Assembly: GCA_026874595.1 (NCBI GenBank)
Contig: CM049310.1
Location: 55,991,058-56,055,057 of the forward strand
Source: Sipunculus nudus
Taxonomy: Eukaryota > Annelida > Sipuncula > Golfingiida > Sipunculidae
Direction of reading: 5' to 3'
Length of the DNA: 64,000 nucleotides
This document shows, piece after piece, positions 1-11,544 of this stretch (its first letter is position 1; each line of letters opens with the position of its first letter). Both the position numbers and the translations under genes were made by a program. Below the pieces are notes generated by a model, which saw only the letters and a program-made list of their open reading frames with translations, was not told the origin of the DNA and did no database searches.

Positions 1-677
1 TCCCATAACTCAGCCAAAAGTCACTGAACTGAGACCATTTGAACAAACTTCAGAAAGCACTACCCTAGGATCATTTCTGTACAATATTAAACAATTTGGC
101 CATATGGTTTCAGAGAAGAAGTTTTTTGTAGCCGTCAGTATGATACGGTCACTGATGACCCCCTACAATAAATGCCGATGCAGGTGGCGCCACCTATACC
201 TAAAATTCAGATATGGCTCATGTGACCAACATTGGCATAAAATTTGGTGATGGCAGCTCCAGCCGTTTCTTAGGTTGTAATTTTAGTATGTTTTTTTGGA
301 CAGATGACTAAGTTCAACTTCCTGTAACTCGGCCAAAAATCTCTGAACTTAAACCATTCGAACAAACTTGAGAAAAATTGTTCCAGGAATCAATTCTGTG
401 AAATATTGGACAATTTGGCTTAACAGTTTCGGAGAAGAAGATTTTTAAAGGTTTTTTTGCTTTTTCCCTATAAAATTTACGAAAATGCAGTTAGCCAAAA
501 AATAAGCAAAATCAGATTGAGTTTTTTAGATGACTAATTTTTTGCATTAAAATTTGTGATGCTAACTCTTACCACGTTCAAGTTAGTATGGGTTTACGTA
601 CAGACCACGGACGACAGATGACGGACGAGGACGCCAAGAGGCCACATCATCGCATAAGCTCACAGGTTCGCTAAAAA
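1..677 (+). mobile_element. F1 repeat (copy a), 3' part cut by window edge
   Basis: Non-coding dispersed repeat. It ends with CACAGGTTCGCTAAAAA (661-677), the F1 3' terminus, and is preceded by a GACGGACGA-rich stretch. It contains the palindrome GGTGGCGCCACC near 182-194. Most of it is closely matched by 28631-29288, so the two are copies of one element. The next base is T, and F2-type core sequence starts immediately, so this copy sits inside an F2 element. The 5' end lies outside the window. Confidence 0.75.
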
Positions 678-2934
678 TACAGGTGGCTCTACCAGTCTGC
701 AGAAACTAATAAAAACACTTAATGGTCTATATCCATGCAAAGAATCATGGTGATCTCTGCATTAGTTGTTCAGATACTTCAGCTTTTGTATCAAATTTTC
801 CATTATTCTGAGGGATACTTCGGAGTCCTATAGCTTGAAAAATATGGGTAACAGAGACCTAATATCAGGTTTCCACAGACACCTCTCATGGGCCTCCTTG
901 CATGACAAGAATGAAGATTCTGGGTCCTTTTGTTACAATTTGTGCCACGTTAACAGATGACAGCATCCTTAAAGGTCTCAAAAATAGAGAAAAAAATTCG
1001 AAAAATTGAATAAAATATAGGTTGTACCACCAGTCTGCAGAAACTGATGAAACACTCCATAATCAATATCCATGCAAAGAATCATGATGATCTCTGCATT
1101 AGTTGTTCAGATACTTCAGCTTTTGTATCAAATTGTCCATTATTCAGAGGAATACTTCTGAGTCCTATAGCTTGAAGGATATGGGAAACAGAGACCTAAT
1201 TTCAGGGTTCCACAGAGACTTTTCATGGGCCTCCGTGCATGACTAGAAAGAAGATTCTAGGTCCAGTTATTACCATTTGTACCCTGTAGACAGATAACCA
1301 CATCTTTAAAGGTCTCAAAAATAGAGAAAAAAATTCGTAAAAATGTAGAAACAAGGCCTACAGGCCTAATGCGAACCTTTGCAAAGTTTGAGAGTATGAA
1401 TGGAGGTTTATTTTTAAAATTTAATAATGATCCTTTTAAGTCCTGCATATCTACCTTAGTCATTATGATTTCAGCAACATGGACATTTCGGACCTGCAAA
1501 CTCAGCATGTTGTCAAATCTGTTTTCAAATACAGAAAGACTTTTTTCAATTGGCTACAATGTTTTTTTAAAACTGTATTTACCCAATCTATTCTTATAAA
1601 ACTGGCAGAACCCTACCATAGAATTATTCTTGTAAAGTTTAAACCAATCAGCTTAACAGTTTCATCATAAATCAGTGTATAAGCAAGAAGAGTTTAAAAT
1701 TACATTTTTGCTTGTAAAAAACACATCAATGTAGGTGTCACCACCAATACCTCAAAATCAGATATTTGACATATGTGACAAACATTGGTATAAAATTTGG
1801 TGATTATAGCTTTAGCCGATTCTGGGATTTTAATTTTAGTGTGCTTTTTTGGACAGATGACCAAGTTCAACCTCCCGTAACTCGGCCATAAATCTCTGAA
1901 CTGGAATCATTCGAACAAACTTGAGAGAGATTGTTCCAGGAATCATTTCTGTGAAATATTGGACAATTTGCCTGGACAGTTTCAGAGAAGAAGATTTTTA
2001 AAGGTTTTTAAGCTTTTTCTCTATAAAATCTAAATTAATGCAGATACCCAATAAAAAGCTCCAGGGCATCAAGTTTCACATGTGACTAATTCTTACATGT
2101 AATCTGGAGCTGCTAGCTCAGACGGTTTCTGACTTACAGCCATGGAGGGCGGAAAGCCAGCCCTGGACGGCGGACGGTGGACGGCTGACGATGGACGGAC
2201 GACGCTGCGCCATTGCATAAGCTCACAGGTTGGCTAAAAATAGAGGTGGCACACCCAGTCTGCAGAAACTGATGGAACACCTCATGATCAATATGTATGC
2301 AAAAATCATGACCATCAGTGTTGTAGTTACTGAGATACTGTAGTTTTTGTATCAAATTTTTCATTATTCTGGGGGGTATTTTGGAGCCATACAGCTTATA
2401 GGATATGGGTAACAGAGCCCTTATTTCAGGTTTCCATGTAGACTTTTCATAGGTCTCTCACTGTGTCAAGAATAAAGATTCTAGGTCCAGTCTTTACGAT
2501 TTGTGACCTGTTAACAGATGTTCACATTTTTAAAGGTCTCAAAAAAAAGAGAAAACAATTCATAAAAAATTGAAAAATACAGGTGGCGCCACCAGTCTGG
2601 AGGAACTGATGGAACATCTCATGATCAATATGTATGCCAAAAATCATGACCATCAGCGATGTAGTTAATGAGATATTGAAGTTTTTGTATGAAATTTTTG
2701 ACTATTCTTGGGGGTACTTTGGGGCCCCATAGCTCGAAGGATATGGATAACAGAGACCTAATTTCTGGTTTCCAAGGAGATTTTTCAGGGTCCTCTCAGG
2801 ATGTCAAGTTACAAGATTCTAGGTCCAGCAGTTACGATTTGTGCCTGGTTAACGGACAGACGGACAGACAGACAGACAACGGACAAAGAGTGATCACTAT
2901 AGCTCAGATGACTTACAGTCAGCTGAGCTAAAAA
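678..2934 (+). mobile_element. F2 repeat (copy a) with F1 insertions, intact 3' hairpin
   Basis: Core units at about 678-1348 and 2241-2890 share the 'ACCAGTCTGCAGAAACTGAT' motif and a following 'AGAGACCTAATTTCAGG'-type block. The same core recurs at 26370-27290. The 3' end (2900-2930) is a 14-bp stem with one mismatch and a 3-nt loop: TAGCTCAG and TGACT pair with AGTCA and CTGAGCTA, followed by AAAAA. F1 copies interrupt it at its left edge and at 1349-2240. The 5' end is not in the window. There is no coding capacity, so it must be mobilised in trans if at all. Confidence 0.7.
1349..2240 (+). mobile_element. F1 repeat (copy b), complete, nested in F2
   Basis: It starts AAACAAGGCC with a 6-bp-stem palindrome (AGGCCT-AC-AGGCCT) at about 1354-1367, followed by ATGCGAACCT. 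It ends with CACAGGTTGGCTAAAAA (2224-2240). The two ends are inverted relative to each other: the family consensus is GCGAACCTGTG at the 5' end and CACAGGTTCGC at the 3' end. Here each end has decayed by about one base. The roughly 892-bp element has no coding capacity and no visible target-site duplication. F2 core sequence flanks it on both sides, so it inserted into an F2 unit. Confidence 0.75.
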
Positions 2935-3895
2935 TGACCAGTCATTTGAATCCCTACTTCAGGGGGAAATGGGAAGAAACAGAGCATATTACAGCTCCTT
3001 ATAGTGATACATACTGTCTCCGCTACTATGTAAGGCACATCTTTATACTCTTATAGTGCACAGTTTCTTGATAAAAACACAACCACAAATAGGGATCGAG
3101 CAACTGTGATACAACAAATGTCTAAATAAAACTTTTGCACCTTATGCTTCTGCCCTGCATGACGTGTGAGCAAAAAAGACATATCATTATGCTGGATATT
3201 CCCTAAGAGATAGTCAATCAGGTATATGTGATGTCACTGGTCCTTATGATATTATAAACCACACATGTACAATGAAATCATGTCATCACTGTGGTGCCCT
3301 CTGGGCGGTTAAAGTGACAACAAAGTTGCCAAAGCACTCAAAACAGGCTGTATATGAGGAAGTGACACTGAAAATGGTACAGATCCAGCTATGGATATGG
3401 ATACAATCTATCTTTCACCCTCGTTTTGGTTGCACATATTATTGGTATTTTAACTACATTTAACTGTGGTAATAACAGTTCAAAGTCTTTCCAAAATATT
3501 ATATATATATGTCGAGAGAAGAATGAGAATCAGGGAAGATCCAGAATCTTGAGGATTCTGATTTTTCTGGGGAAGAACAGGAATCACATCATACTATCTC
3601 TTGATTCTCATTTTTCCTAGGACAATTAAGGATTCTGGTTTTTATCAGGTATATTATACGATATTAAACTTATCATATTTAAGTGGAAAGCAATCACACC
3701 AGATATTTTCATTTTAGATCCAAGCACACATGATACAATTGGCAAATAAAGACTTCTTGATGTGAATATTTTTTACCTCAGTTTGTAGGCTTTATATTTA
3801 TTCACATAATTTTATTTTGAGTGTATATAATTTTTTTTACCACTTGAACAGTTCTAGATAAAAGTGAAAGAAAGATAATAATTTTTAAGATAAAC
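2935..3895. other. No gene seen; small inverted-repeat motif
   Basis: There is no recognisable gene. At about 3508-3640 a GAGAATC-rich segment is followed by its complement (GATTCTCATTTTTCC). Related sequence recurs near 4874-4925 and 24235-24440, so this is a low-copy dispersed repeat, possibly a decayed MITE. The rest is AT-rich and featureless by eye. Confidence 0.5.
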
Positions 3896-3907
3896 ATGAA
3901 AAATAAA

Positions 3908-4860
3908 ACAAAGCCTACAGGCCTAATGCAAACCTGTTCAATGGTTTATACACCAGGTATAATGTGTCAATGCTGGGCCATTACTTTTCAAGTAGGCCTA
4001 CATGTCTTGTATACAACGAAGGTATCAGAGATTTATACATATGCCCAATTTCAGGCTGATATCCCCTCCTGAGAAATAAGCAGGGACATACACTGTACAA
4101 AAATGATTGTAGGTGGCAACACCAGTCTTGTATACAACAAAGCTTTACGATATCTATAAATATGCCCAATTTCAGGCTGATATATCAAATTCCTCTGGAG
4201 AAATAAGCAGGCACATAAACTGTGCAAAGTCATTGTAGGTGGGGACACCTGTCTTGTGAAAGAGAAAGCCATCAAACATGCACAGACAGGTCAAAATATC
4301 AGGCCAATAAATCAAACTTCTCGAGTTTGATGCACTGGGTGACCAGGCTTTGGTGAGAAAGGCAGTTGCCCCGTGTGTGTGACAAATTGCTGGCTCAAGC
4401 TACTGCACTGAGTGAACTCTTGACCTGCATTTGGCTAGACTGAGTCAACTTTTGACCTGCACCTGGCTAGACTGAGTGAACTTGTGACCTGTACCTGGCT
4501 GCACTGAGTGAACTCTTGACCTGTTGCATTATCAAACACAGTTGGTAGTTTGCCACAGCTATAAATAGATCTAGACTGACCTTTGGTGACAAATCTGGTA
4601 CAGTGAGCAGTCTGCCAAATTTATAAATAGAATGCAGCTACTGCACTGAGTGAACTCTTGAGCTGTTGCCTAATCTGATAGTTGCCAGTCTGCCAAAGCT
4701 ATAAACAGATCCAGATTGTCCATTGGCCTGTTGACAAATCTGAAATAGTTGGCTGTCTGCCAGCTATTTAACCTGAAATCTAAATGTCAAGTGGCACGAT
4801 CTAATAGATGCTGATAAACTGGTGCCAGGCTAGATGTAACTGCTGCACACAGATATTGTA
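3908..4860 (+). mobile_element. F1 repeat (copy c), 5' end and core, 3' end missing
   Basis: It begins with a decayed F1 5' end (AAGCCTACAGGCCTAATG, about 3911-3928). Two units of the 'GTAGGTGGCAACACCAGTCTTG' type follow, then a satellite-like block of 'CTGCACTGAGTGAACTCTTG' units that contain CTATAAATAG. The same order is seen in copies d (18674) and e (24491). No F1 3' terminus follows; similarity passes into an F3 relic, so the copy is truncated. Confidence 0.65.
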
Positions 4861-4869
4861 TATGGTAAA

Positions 4870-5132
4870 ATGACTCAATTCCTGGGATGCTTCCTGGGAA
4901 AAATGAGAATCAAGAGATGGTATGAATGTTTCGTGTAGTTTTCATGAAAAATGCACCTATCAAAGGCAAAGGTGACTCTTCCCATTTTAGATATGCTGTG
5001 TCCTCTCACCCATACCTATGCACACATCAAGTTTGAAGAAGATCTATGTAATATAGTAATATATATTCTCTGTGGCAGCAGCACAACCTTGCAGAAACCA
5101 TAGTTTCCACAACTTTCAGTCTGGGGATACCA
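4870..5132 (+). mobile_element. F3 relic, 3' end only
   Basis: The segment ends in a decayed F3 terminal hairpin (…ACTTTCAGTCTGGGGATAC, ending about 5131). It is preceded by 'CTCTCACCCATACCTATG' and an 'ACCATAGT' box in the same order as intact F3 3' ends at 42400-42569 and 63200-63379. The left arm of the hairpin is mutated (GTTTCCAC instead of GTATCCCC), so it is an old copy. Confidence 0.55.
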
Positions 5133-5920
5133 TTAATCTTGATGAAGATTTAGAACTACACTCTTTTTCTAACAGGAAATAATTATCATCAATCAATCAT
5201 ACACACAAACATAAAAACCAGATCTAAGTTAAAACAATGTCACTGCATTTTTATCAGCAGTAAACACAGCAGGTGTCTGCCTTTTTTTAAGGATTAAGTA
5301 TATAATACAGGAATAACAGCAAATCCTCGGCTATAGACACTGCAGGACATAATACCGATCCAACCTTCTATGATCAATATCTTAGCAGCACTGCAGGTTT
5401 AAGCAGCTGCTGGCACATGTCCTGATAATACCAAGCAAAGCGCTGCAGCAGCCTACTGTACATTGCTGACCTGTAGTCCCACAGATCACAGTTACCTGGT
5501 AACAGGGCCACTACATAATGCATGATGTAACACTGGTTGGCATGCATGTTCAGACAGCTAAGCTACAAGATCTCCGATTTGTGTCGAGTCTACATTGATC
5601 GAAACACCTCTGCTCTGAACCTCCATGCAGATCCCTTAATACCGATACCCTGTTCATCCAAAAGACTATAGATCCTACAGCACCAGGAGATGTTTAACAC
5701 TCATTTTTGTTTACTACAACTTATCCTGCTGAGACCAACAAGATATTCTTCTCTTATGCTAGATTACAATTGTGCTGAATAATCAGTTTTCATTAATCTT
5801 TCCCCAGTGGTGGTTCCGATATTACAAATAATACTGCATTCTGATCTTTATTCTGAGGAAAATAATTAATTATAGAAAAGATGAATCCAGATAGACCTAG
5901 ATTAACATTTTGCATTATTT
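5133..5920. other. No gene seen
   Basis: AT-rich sequence with scattered CTGCAG motifs. I see no exon, RNA gene or clear repeat structure. Confidence 0.4.
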
Positions 5921-5924
5921 ACAA

Positions 5925-6512
5925 GGTCAAGGTTACTCTCATAGAGGAGGTCACGACCTCAACTTAAATAGAATTTGTCTTCTTTATGAGATTTTTTTAA
6001 AACTTTGTCTCCCTTGCAAGGACTGTCTGTAATCAAAGTGTACGCTCTATGGAGCTGAACTCATGGTATACTCAACCTTCAGTTAAGGTATTTAATATAT
6101 TTACATTAAAATGGTGCTGAAGTGTTAGATTGAATTAATGCAAAATTGGTTGTGTTAGGTCCTAGTCATTGGTTCTCTACACTAATTCTCTGATATGGTT
6201 GTTATTACCATACTTGCAAGGATTACACTATTACCAGAAGTAACCTGATAATTTAAATTTTTATGGCAATTAAGGTCTACTCAAGATCATTGAGCATGCC
6301 AAATTTAAGGAAAAATCCATAAAGCCATTTTTAAGAAAAGTGATATTGTTAAATGAAATTTATTGTAAAATTTTACAACAATAATTTTACTTGAAGACCT
6401 ATAATTGTCCTGATATTTTTTTAAATTTGTATCTTGCCTGAAAGAAAACTCTGCAGTGGCAGCATAAACTTGTCTATACCATACTATCCCCTGACTTTGT
6501 CTGGGGATACAA
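5925..6512 (+). mobile_element. F3 relic with preserved 3' hairpin
   Basis: It ends CTATCCCCTGACTTTGTCTGGGGATAC (about 6484-6510), a nearly intact F3 hairpin with both arms readable. Upstream it has an F3-like 'GGTCAAGGTTACTCTCATAG…GTCACGACCTC' core at about 5930-5965. The 5' palindrome and 5' inverted repeat are not recognisable. Confidence 0.55.
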
Positions 6513-7690
6513 CTATTTGTTTAAACTAGTAGTGAAATTGTTTAATCTTCAATACTTAAATTGCAGTAAAATATGTAAAATGATATTTCCTGCCAAAGTG
6601 GGTTAACTTTTGAAGCATTTCACATTTTGTTCTCAAAATTGGTACAAACTTGTTTAACTGATGTTCTTGAATGAGTTTGAAAACAGGCAGCCTTGACCAT
6701 GATCTTCAAGTCAAATAAGCTGAAATTTAATTATTTTCTTTTTAACAAAATTACTGATGAAGCATTGCATATTTTCCCCTCATATTCAACAAACAAGCTG
6801 TTTCCATTAAGTTCTCGAAAAAGTATGGGTAATGGTGACCTTGACCTTGATTTTCAAGGTAAAATCTGCTGAAATCTAGAACCATTTTTTTTTAAATAGT
6901 GCATATTAATACCCCTTCTGTTTGGGTTGGCCCATTGGGGGGGGGGGGGGGGGGGGGAGGAGACATAAAACTGATTTTGTACTACAAAAGCAAAGCCATT
7001 CTAGTTTCCTGTGACTTTTCATCTTAGAATCAGATACATATGGCTGCAAATGGGGTTTACTGATTAAGCTGACGAAAAGAACAGGAAGTGAAAAAGAACT
7101 GATAAATTAAATAATGGACACTTAAAGTGAACCAACACATTTTTTCCAGCATTCTTGGGTTTTCCTGTGAGCAGTTGAAGCTAATCTGAGAAACGGGCCA
7201 GACAACATTTAATTACAAAGTAGCAGCCTTAACAGTCCAGACAGATTTATTGGGTTACTTAAACTGAGGTCTACCTTTTACAGCAAGATGAATGGATTCA
7301 GGTCCAGTTATAAATGACCGTCCTTACTCTTACCTAACTGAATAAAAGGTGCTCAAGGGTAATGAAGTTGCTGAACAAATGATCAAAGGAAGATCATCAG
7401 AGTAACAGGATAATGCAACAAACTCAATTAATCAACAGAATTACACTTCATCAGATCCAAATATGGTGAAAGAAGTTCACAGTTACAACAGACCTTAACC
7501 ATCATGCTTGTGCCACCTGCCAGCAGTGAATGACACTGAGTGTTCAGGTCTGTTATATTGACTAAAAAAAATCATGTTTTGTTATATTTCAAATGACAAG
7601 TGTAAAATTCTACCATATTTTCAACCGTAAGCTACCTGTTTGAGCCTCTGGCTTGTATTATATTTCATTTGAAACCTGAATACAGTTCGT
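6513..7690. other. No gene seen; long G tract
   Basis: No recognisable gene. A run of 21 G (6937-6957) is the only conspicuous feature. Around 6690-6880 two 'CCTTGACC' blocks in similar context suggest a weak tandem repeat. The remainder is AT-rich. Confidence 0.45.
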
Positions 7691-7953
7691 AGCAAAATTT
7701 ATGCATATTTCAAGAGGTCAGAGGTCACAAAACATATACAACATATAACCAGAGTTTACTCCTGTTAAAATAAGAGAAGATAAAATAAATCAATTTCCTT
7801 TGTTATGTAGTGCCTTTACCTGTTTAGAAATAAATGACCATATTTGAACACTAAGAAAAAACATAAACAAAAAGCCCCGCAGGAGTAAACTCTGGTTATA
7901 TGTTGTATATGTTTTGTGACCTCTGACCTCTTGAAATATGCGTAAATTTTGCT
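7691..7953. repeat. Foldback inverted repeat, 74-bp arms
   Basis: The left arm (7691-7764) and right arm (7880-7953) are near-perfect reverse complements. Each carries AGAGGTCAGAGGTCAC and a TATACAACATATAACC segment. The spacer of about 115 bp (…TTATGTAGTGCCTTTACCTG…) resembles the interior of the Harbinger-like MITE at 34078-34414, although the arms of the two are unrelated. The right arm runs directly into a small tandem array. Confidence 0.8.
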
Positions 7954-8300
7954 GAGAACTGAATTCAGGTGATAAACTCTTTTGGTAAATATTTCATAAA
8001 AATCATAAAAATGTTTGGCAAGTCATCACAGCTCCACCAAAGTCTAATGACCTCATTAAATATGCATAGATTTTGCATAGAATTATAGAGATAGAATTGA
8101 TCTCAGGCAAGATAATACATTGGTTAATATTCTTGATTTTTACCAAAACTCATCATATTCCTGGTCTTGGTGTCTTAGTGACACCTCAAAGGAGCCTGGT
8201 GACCTTTGACCTCATTAAGTATGCATGGATTTTGCTGAGAATTACAACGAGGGGAGATAATCTGTTGGTAAATAGTTACATTGAGTTTTGAGAAAAGCCA
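7919..8300 (+). repeat. Imperfect tandem repeat, 3 units of about 130-160 bp
   Basis: Three units begin near 7919, 8048 and 8207. Each has GACCTCnTnAAnTATGC, then a T-rich stretch ending in TTTTGC, then a GATAA…TTGGTAAATA-type block. The first unit overlaps the right arm of the foldback, so the arm sequence belongs to this family. Non-coding. Confidence 0.6.
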
Positions 8301-9290
8301 TTAAATCCCTGGTAAGTAATCACAGTGACACTACCATAATACAACCCATCCATCTTGGACGTGTCACAGGGCCACAGAATTACACATGATATAGGATTTC
8401 ATTGTTTCCATATGCTCCGAACTCTATTCATTCAAATATATGAAATATCAATACTCCATGTAGTAAATGTGGATCTGAATGGTACTTTATTACCAGCGAA
8501 AAATTCCTGGAAGAAGATCAAGCTGGCACAGTACTGGAGACTCATTCTCTAGTACAGCATCTGAGCAGTCAGTAAAACTGGCTGCATGGCAGCCTGGTAG
8601 CTTGATGAAGCGCAAGTGCTATCACTCAACCAACAATAAGTCAGCAAAGATGAAAAGAAAAAGAGTGACAGATAATGCTGTGTCTAGCTGCAGATACCTC
8701 CATTCAGACTTGATTAAAGGAACAGTCATCCAATTGCTCAGTGTGTAACAGCTCTCCTGACCACCCTCTCAGATAGAGCAGTGAATGGATACCAAATAAT
8801 AAATTCTGACTTATAATACAGGCACAGGTGTCTTAAAATGTGTAATTTCACTGCAATGTAGAGATCAATAACCATGCATCATAATTATGATAAAATCAGT
8901 CGGTATAATTTATTACAGCAAGGCAAATTAGGAAGGCTTTATGCAGGAGACACCCTGTAAATGAAACAAATGATTTTGCCCCTGTAAAGGTTAAGTAATG
9001 TTAATTCAGCTGATTGGACAGCAAAACAGCAGGAAATGAGCTACATGATTTCTTAGTGTAAATTACCCCTGCTTATTCAAGGTGATTGCACATACAATGT
9101 ATATGATGTTGTTCATGGTAAAAATCCAATAGCTTTATATACATCAATACAGCCATGTTGAAACATTTATTAAAACTAAGAAATATGTTTATATGACTAA
9201 GACGACAGAAGCATATAAAAAGAACATAAACAAGAACAGGCCACAAAGGCATTCCCCTTATATAATGACAGTAATTAAGGACCAGCAAAC
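8301..9290. other. Downstream of PKI exon 1; probable intron
   Basis: If the PKI exon at 9291-9444 is real, this is part of the intron 3' of it on the minus strand. I searched it for an acidic C-terminal PKI exon and found none. Plus-strand reading frames near 8479-8748 are open for 89 codons with lysine/arginine-rich stretches, but match nothing I know. Confidence 0.4.
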
Positions 9291-9444
9291 CTGAGCACTG
9301 GAGCTTCTCAAGTTTAGCAGGCAGGTCTGCGGTGCTGGTCTCGGAGTTCTTTTCTTCCATGATGTTTGGTAGAGCATTGCGGCGCCCTGTCCTTCCACAG
9401 GTAGTGAAATCCTCCTCTGAGACCAGCGTGTCTACATTACTCAT
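9291..9444 (-). CDS. cAMP-dependent protein kinase inhibitor (PKI), first coding exon
   Basis: PKI proteins are small heat-stable inhibitors that occupy the catalytic cleft of protein kinase A and export the bound subunit from the nucleus. This exon encodes about 51 residues. Phe13 is followed by CGRTGRRNAL (16-25), the PKI pseudosubstrate with the family's spacing: Phe three residues before GRTGRRNA, arginines at P-3 and P-2, and Ala24 at the phosphorylation position. Residues 41-50, LPAKLEKLQC, lie where PKI has its leucine-rich export signal and keep leucines at three of four positions. On the minus strand the start codon follows a T-rich acceptor (…GTTTGGTTTTAG, AG at 9454-9455). The exon can end at a GT donor (9289-9290, CTCAG|GTTTGC), giving a phase-1 intron. 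The C-terminal acidic exon was not found and may lie beyond the left edge. PKI identity is confident; the exact exon limits are inferred. Confidence 0.88.
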
Positions 9445-9456
9445 TGGTCAACTCTA

Positions 9457-10090
9457 AAACCAAACAAACCAATATGTACTATACAAGATGAAGACAGTAG
9501 GCATAATGATCAGCAAGAGTTAAACACAAGTGTTGACGGGCTATCAGTTCTATTGTTTGGCCTAGCTGGCTGCATTGAGGTTATTTTATTTTATAAATGG
9601 TTTAAAGGGGTCTATTCCGATATCTGAAATATATCAACTAAAATAATCTCTTGAACTTTAATAAAAATAGCCCAGAAACACCAGTCCCACTGAACATAGG
9701 CTGTTCCTTTAGTTTATATTCACATGTTTTATAACATGTGAGGGGCCCACAAAATAAACTGAACAGATTCAAAAATGACATCTGGGGAAAATTCATACAA
9801 ACCAGCGTTTTGCAAAGGGCATTTTGCTACCAGTGACCATTCAACTTCCACACATATGCAACCAACCACCTTAGGTTACATGATTTTTTCTGTTTGTCAA
9901 CATTACATAAATATACACAGCAGAGAAAGTGAGATATTCCACAGAAAAGGTAGGTGATCAGCTGGCTTTATAAAGGCTTCAAGTTCCCTCTGGTCATTTA
10001 GATTAGTCAGTACAGTCTCACATATGTCAAACCAGAGAGGGTTTAAGACCAGGTCTGATCCAGTGGGATGAGAGGTGACTTCAGTGACTA
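9457..10090. other. Upstream intron or 5' region of PKI exon; no other gene
   Basis: The acceptor-like sequence at 9454-9455 implies a further upstream, probably 5'UTR, exon at higher coordinates. I cannot place it. No repeats are recognised here. Confidence 0.35.
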
Positions 10091-10099
10091 GTGCTCCAG

Positions 10100-10745
10100 T
10101 CCAGACTTTGACTCGAGTCCTTTTTTTCAGGAACTCAGATTTGGACTTGGACTTGATGGTTTTGGACCCGGCCTTGTTCTCAAAACTTAGAATCAGGACT
10201 TAAGAAATCAGGCTCAAGAAATCAGGCTCAAGGAATCAGGCTCAAGGAATCAGGCTCAAGAATTTAGGCTCAAGGAATCAGGCTCAAGGAATCAGGCGCA
10301 AGAAATCAGGCTTAAGAAATAAGGCTCAAAGAATCAGGCTCAAGAAATCAGGCTTAAGAAATCAGGTTCAAGAAATCAGGCTCAAGGAATCAGGCTCAGT
10401 CCAGTAGAAAGCATAGTAATCACCAAAGGTCTGGTGTGATAAACAGGGTATTACATAGACAATCTGATATGAGCTTTGGATCATTGTATTTTTTTTCTAA
10501 ATTAGTCCAAAGGTATTTATTTCCCTCCTTATTATCCAAATATGAGGGACCTCTAGCTAAATGTGGCCAAACATTAAAGTAAAAATTTATTTTAAACATA
10601 ATTTTTATTGGACTCTGATCTATTTTCTAAAAGATTCAGACTCGACAAAAGTGGGTTTTGAGTCAACCCTCAAGGACCAGGACTTATACTCGACTAGCCT
10701 GGACTGGGACCACACTCTGACTCGGATAAATTGGACTTCACTATA
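10100..10745. repeat. Minisatellite of about 14 bp units inside a GACTCGAGTC-flanked repeat
   Basis: From about 10189 to 10400 roughly 15 copies of a 14-bp unit (AATCAGGCTCAAGG/A) run head to tail with few variants. The flanks carry GACTTTGACTCGAGTCC (about 10103-10119) and, on the right, GACTCG/GGACTT motifs at 10630-10740. This hints at a decayed terminal-inverted-repeat element that hosts the array. Confidence 0.65.
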
Positions 10746-11540
10746 ATAACGGGCGATTTCCAATAACATCTACCTCTACGTACAGTATTTAAGCATGTGG
10801 CTTGGTTACATTTCATTCAGTGAGCACTGAACTATGTGTTGTACCTTCACACAGCTTAAATTTAACCTGTTTCACTTGTTTATACTTAGCATTTACAGAT
10901 ACAACAGAAAATTAGGTATGTAATGTATAAACTGTTATGAATGATGTTAGTGCTTGAGCTAATTAAGCTCAACCAAGAACTTCCTCCTTCCTGGACAAGG
11001 TCACTAGGTAACTCATGTGAACTTGTAGTACTAACAGTCTTAAGCAATAACATATTTATTTCTGAGTAAATTTACCATGTCACAACCAAAGGTCAAGCCA
11101 AAGTATTCCCATCTGGGTTTGTTATGTCAGGTATTTTTTGCATCCAGTAAAGAGAATGGGCCTTGATTGTGACTGAATGGTACAAATGTGATGTCACAAC
11201 ATGTTCCCAAATGACTTAAAATCTAGTATTGTTCTTGTCTGAAAAAAAATCTGATGATGACATTGTCAGATATTCTAACCATATGTTGAGTTCTACAATT
11301 ATTTGTCACATTCGGGGTGTAGAATTTGGAGGGTTGGGGAGGGGGCTATAGCTGAAGTCATTGTAGGGGCAGCCTGCCACCAAAACGTCAATTTTTAAAT
11401 TAATTAACTGAAGAAGTTGAGGTGGCAGTACAAGCTATAGGGTTCAGATCATTTCTAGTATAAGCAGATGTGCACACCATTTGTCAAACTGTCATTTTAC
11501 CAAGGTAAGACAAAAAGTGACAATTCTTTTGGAAAAAATA
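10746..11540. other. No gene seen
   Basis: AT-rich sequence without recognisable exon or repeat, directly preceding the F4 element. A GGAGGGTTGGGGAGGGGG purine stretch lies near 11328-11345. Confidence 0.4.
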
Positions 11541-11544
11541 ATAA

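Noticed and set aside
6937-6957. G21 tract as a functional G-quadruplex switch
   Set aside because: A plain homopolymer with no gene nearby; likely simple slippage.
8479-8748. Plus-strand 89-codon frame with KRK/KRKR basic stretches
   Set aside because: All three frames are rather open here, no family is recognisable, and it lies in the presumed PKI intron on the other strand.
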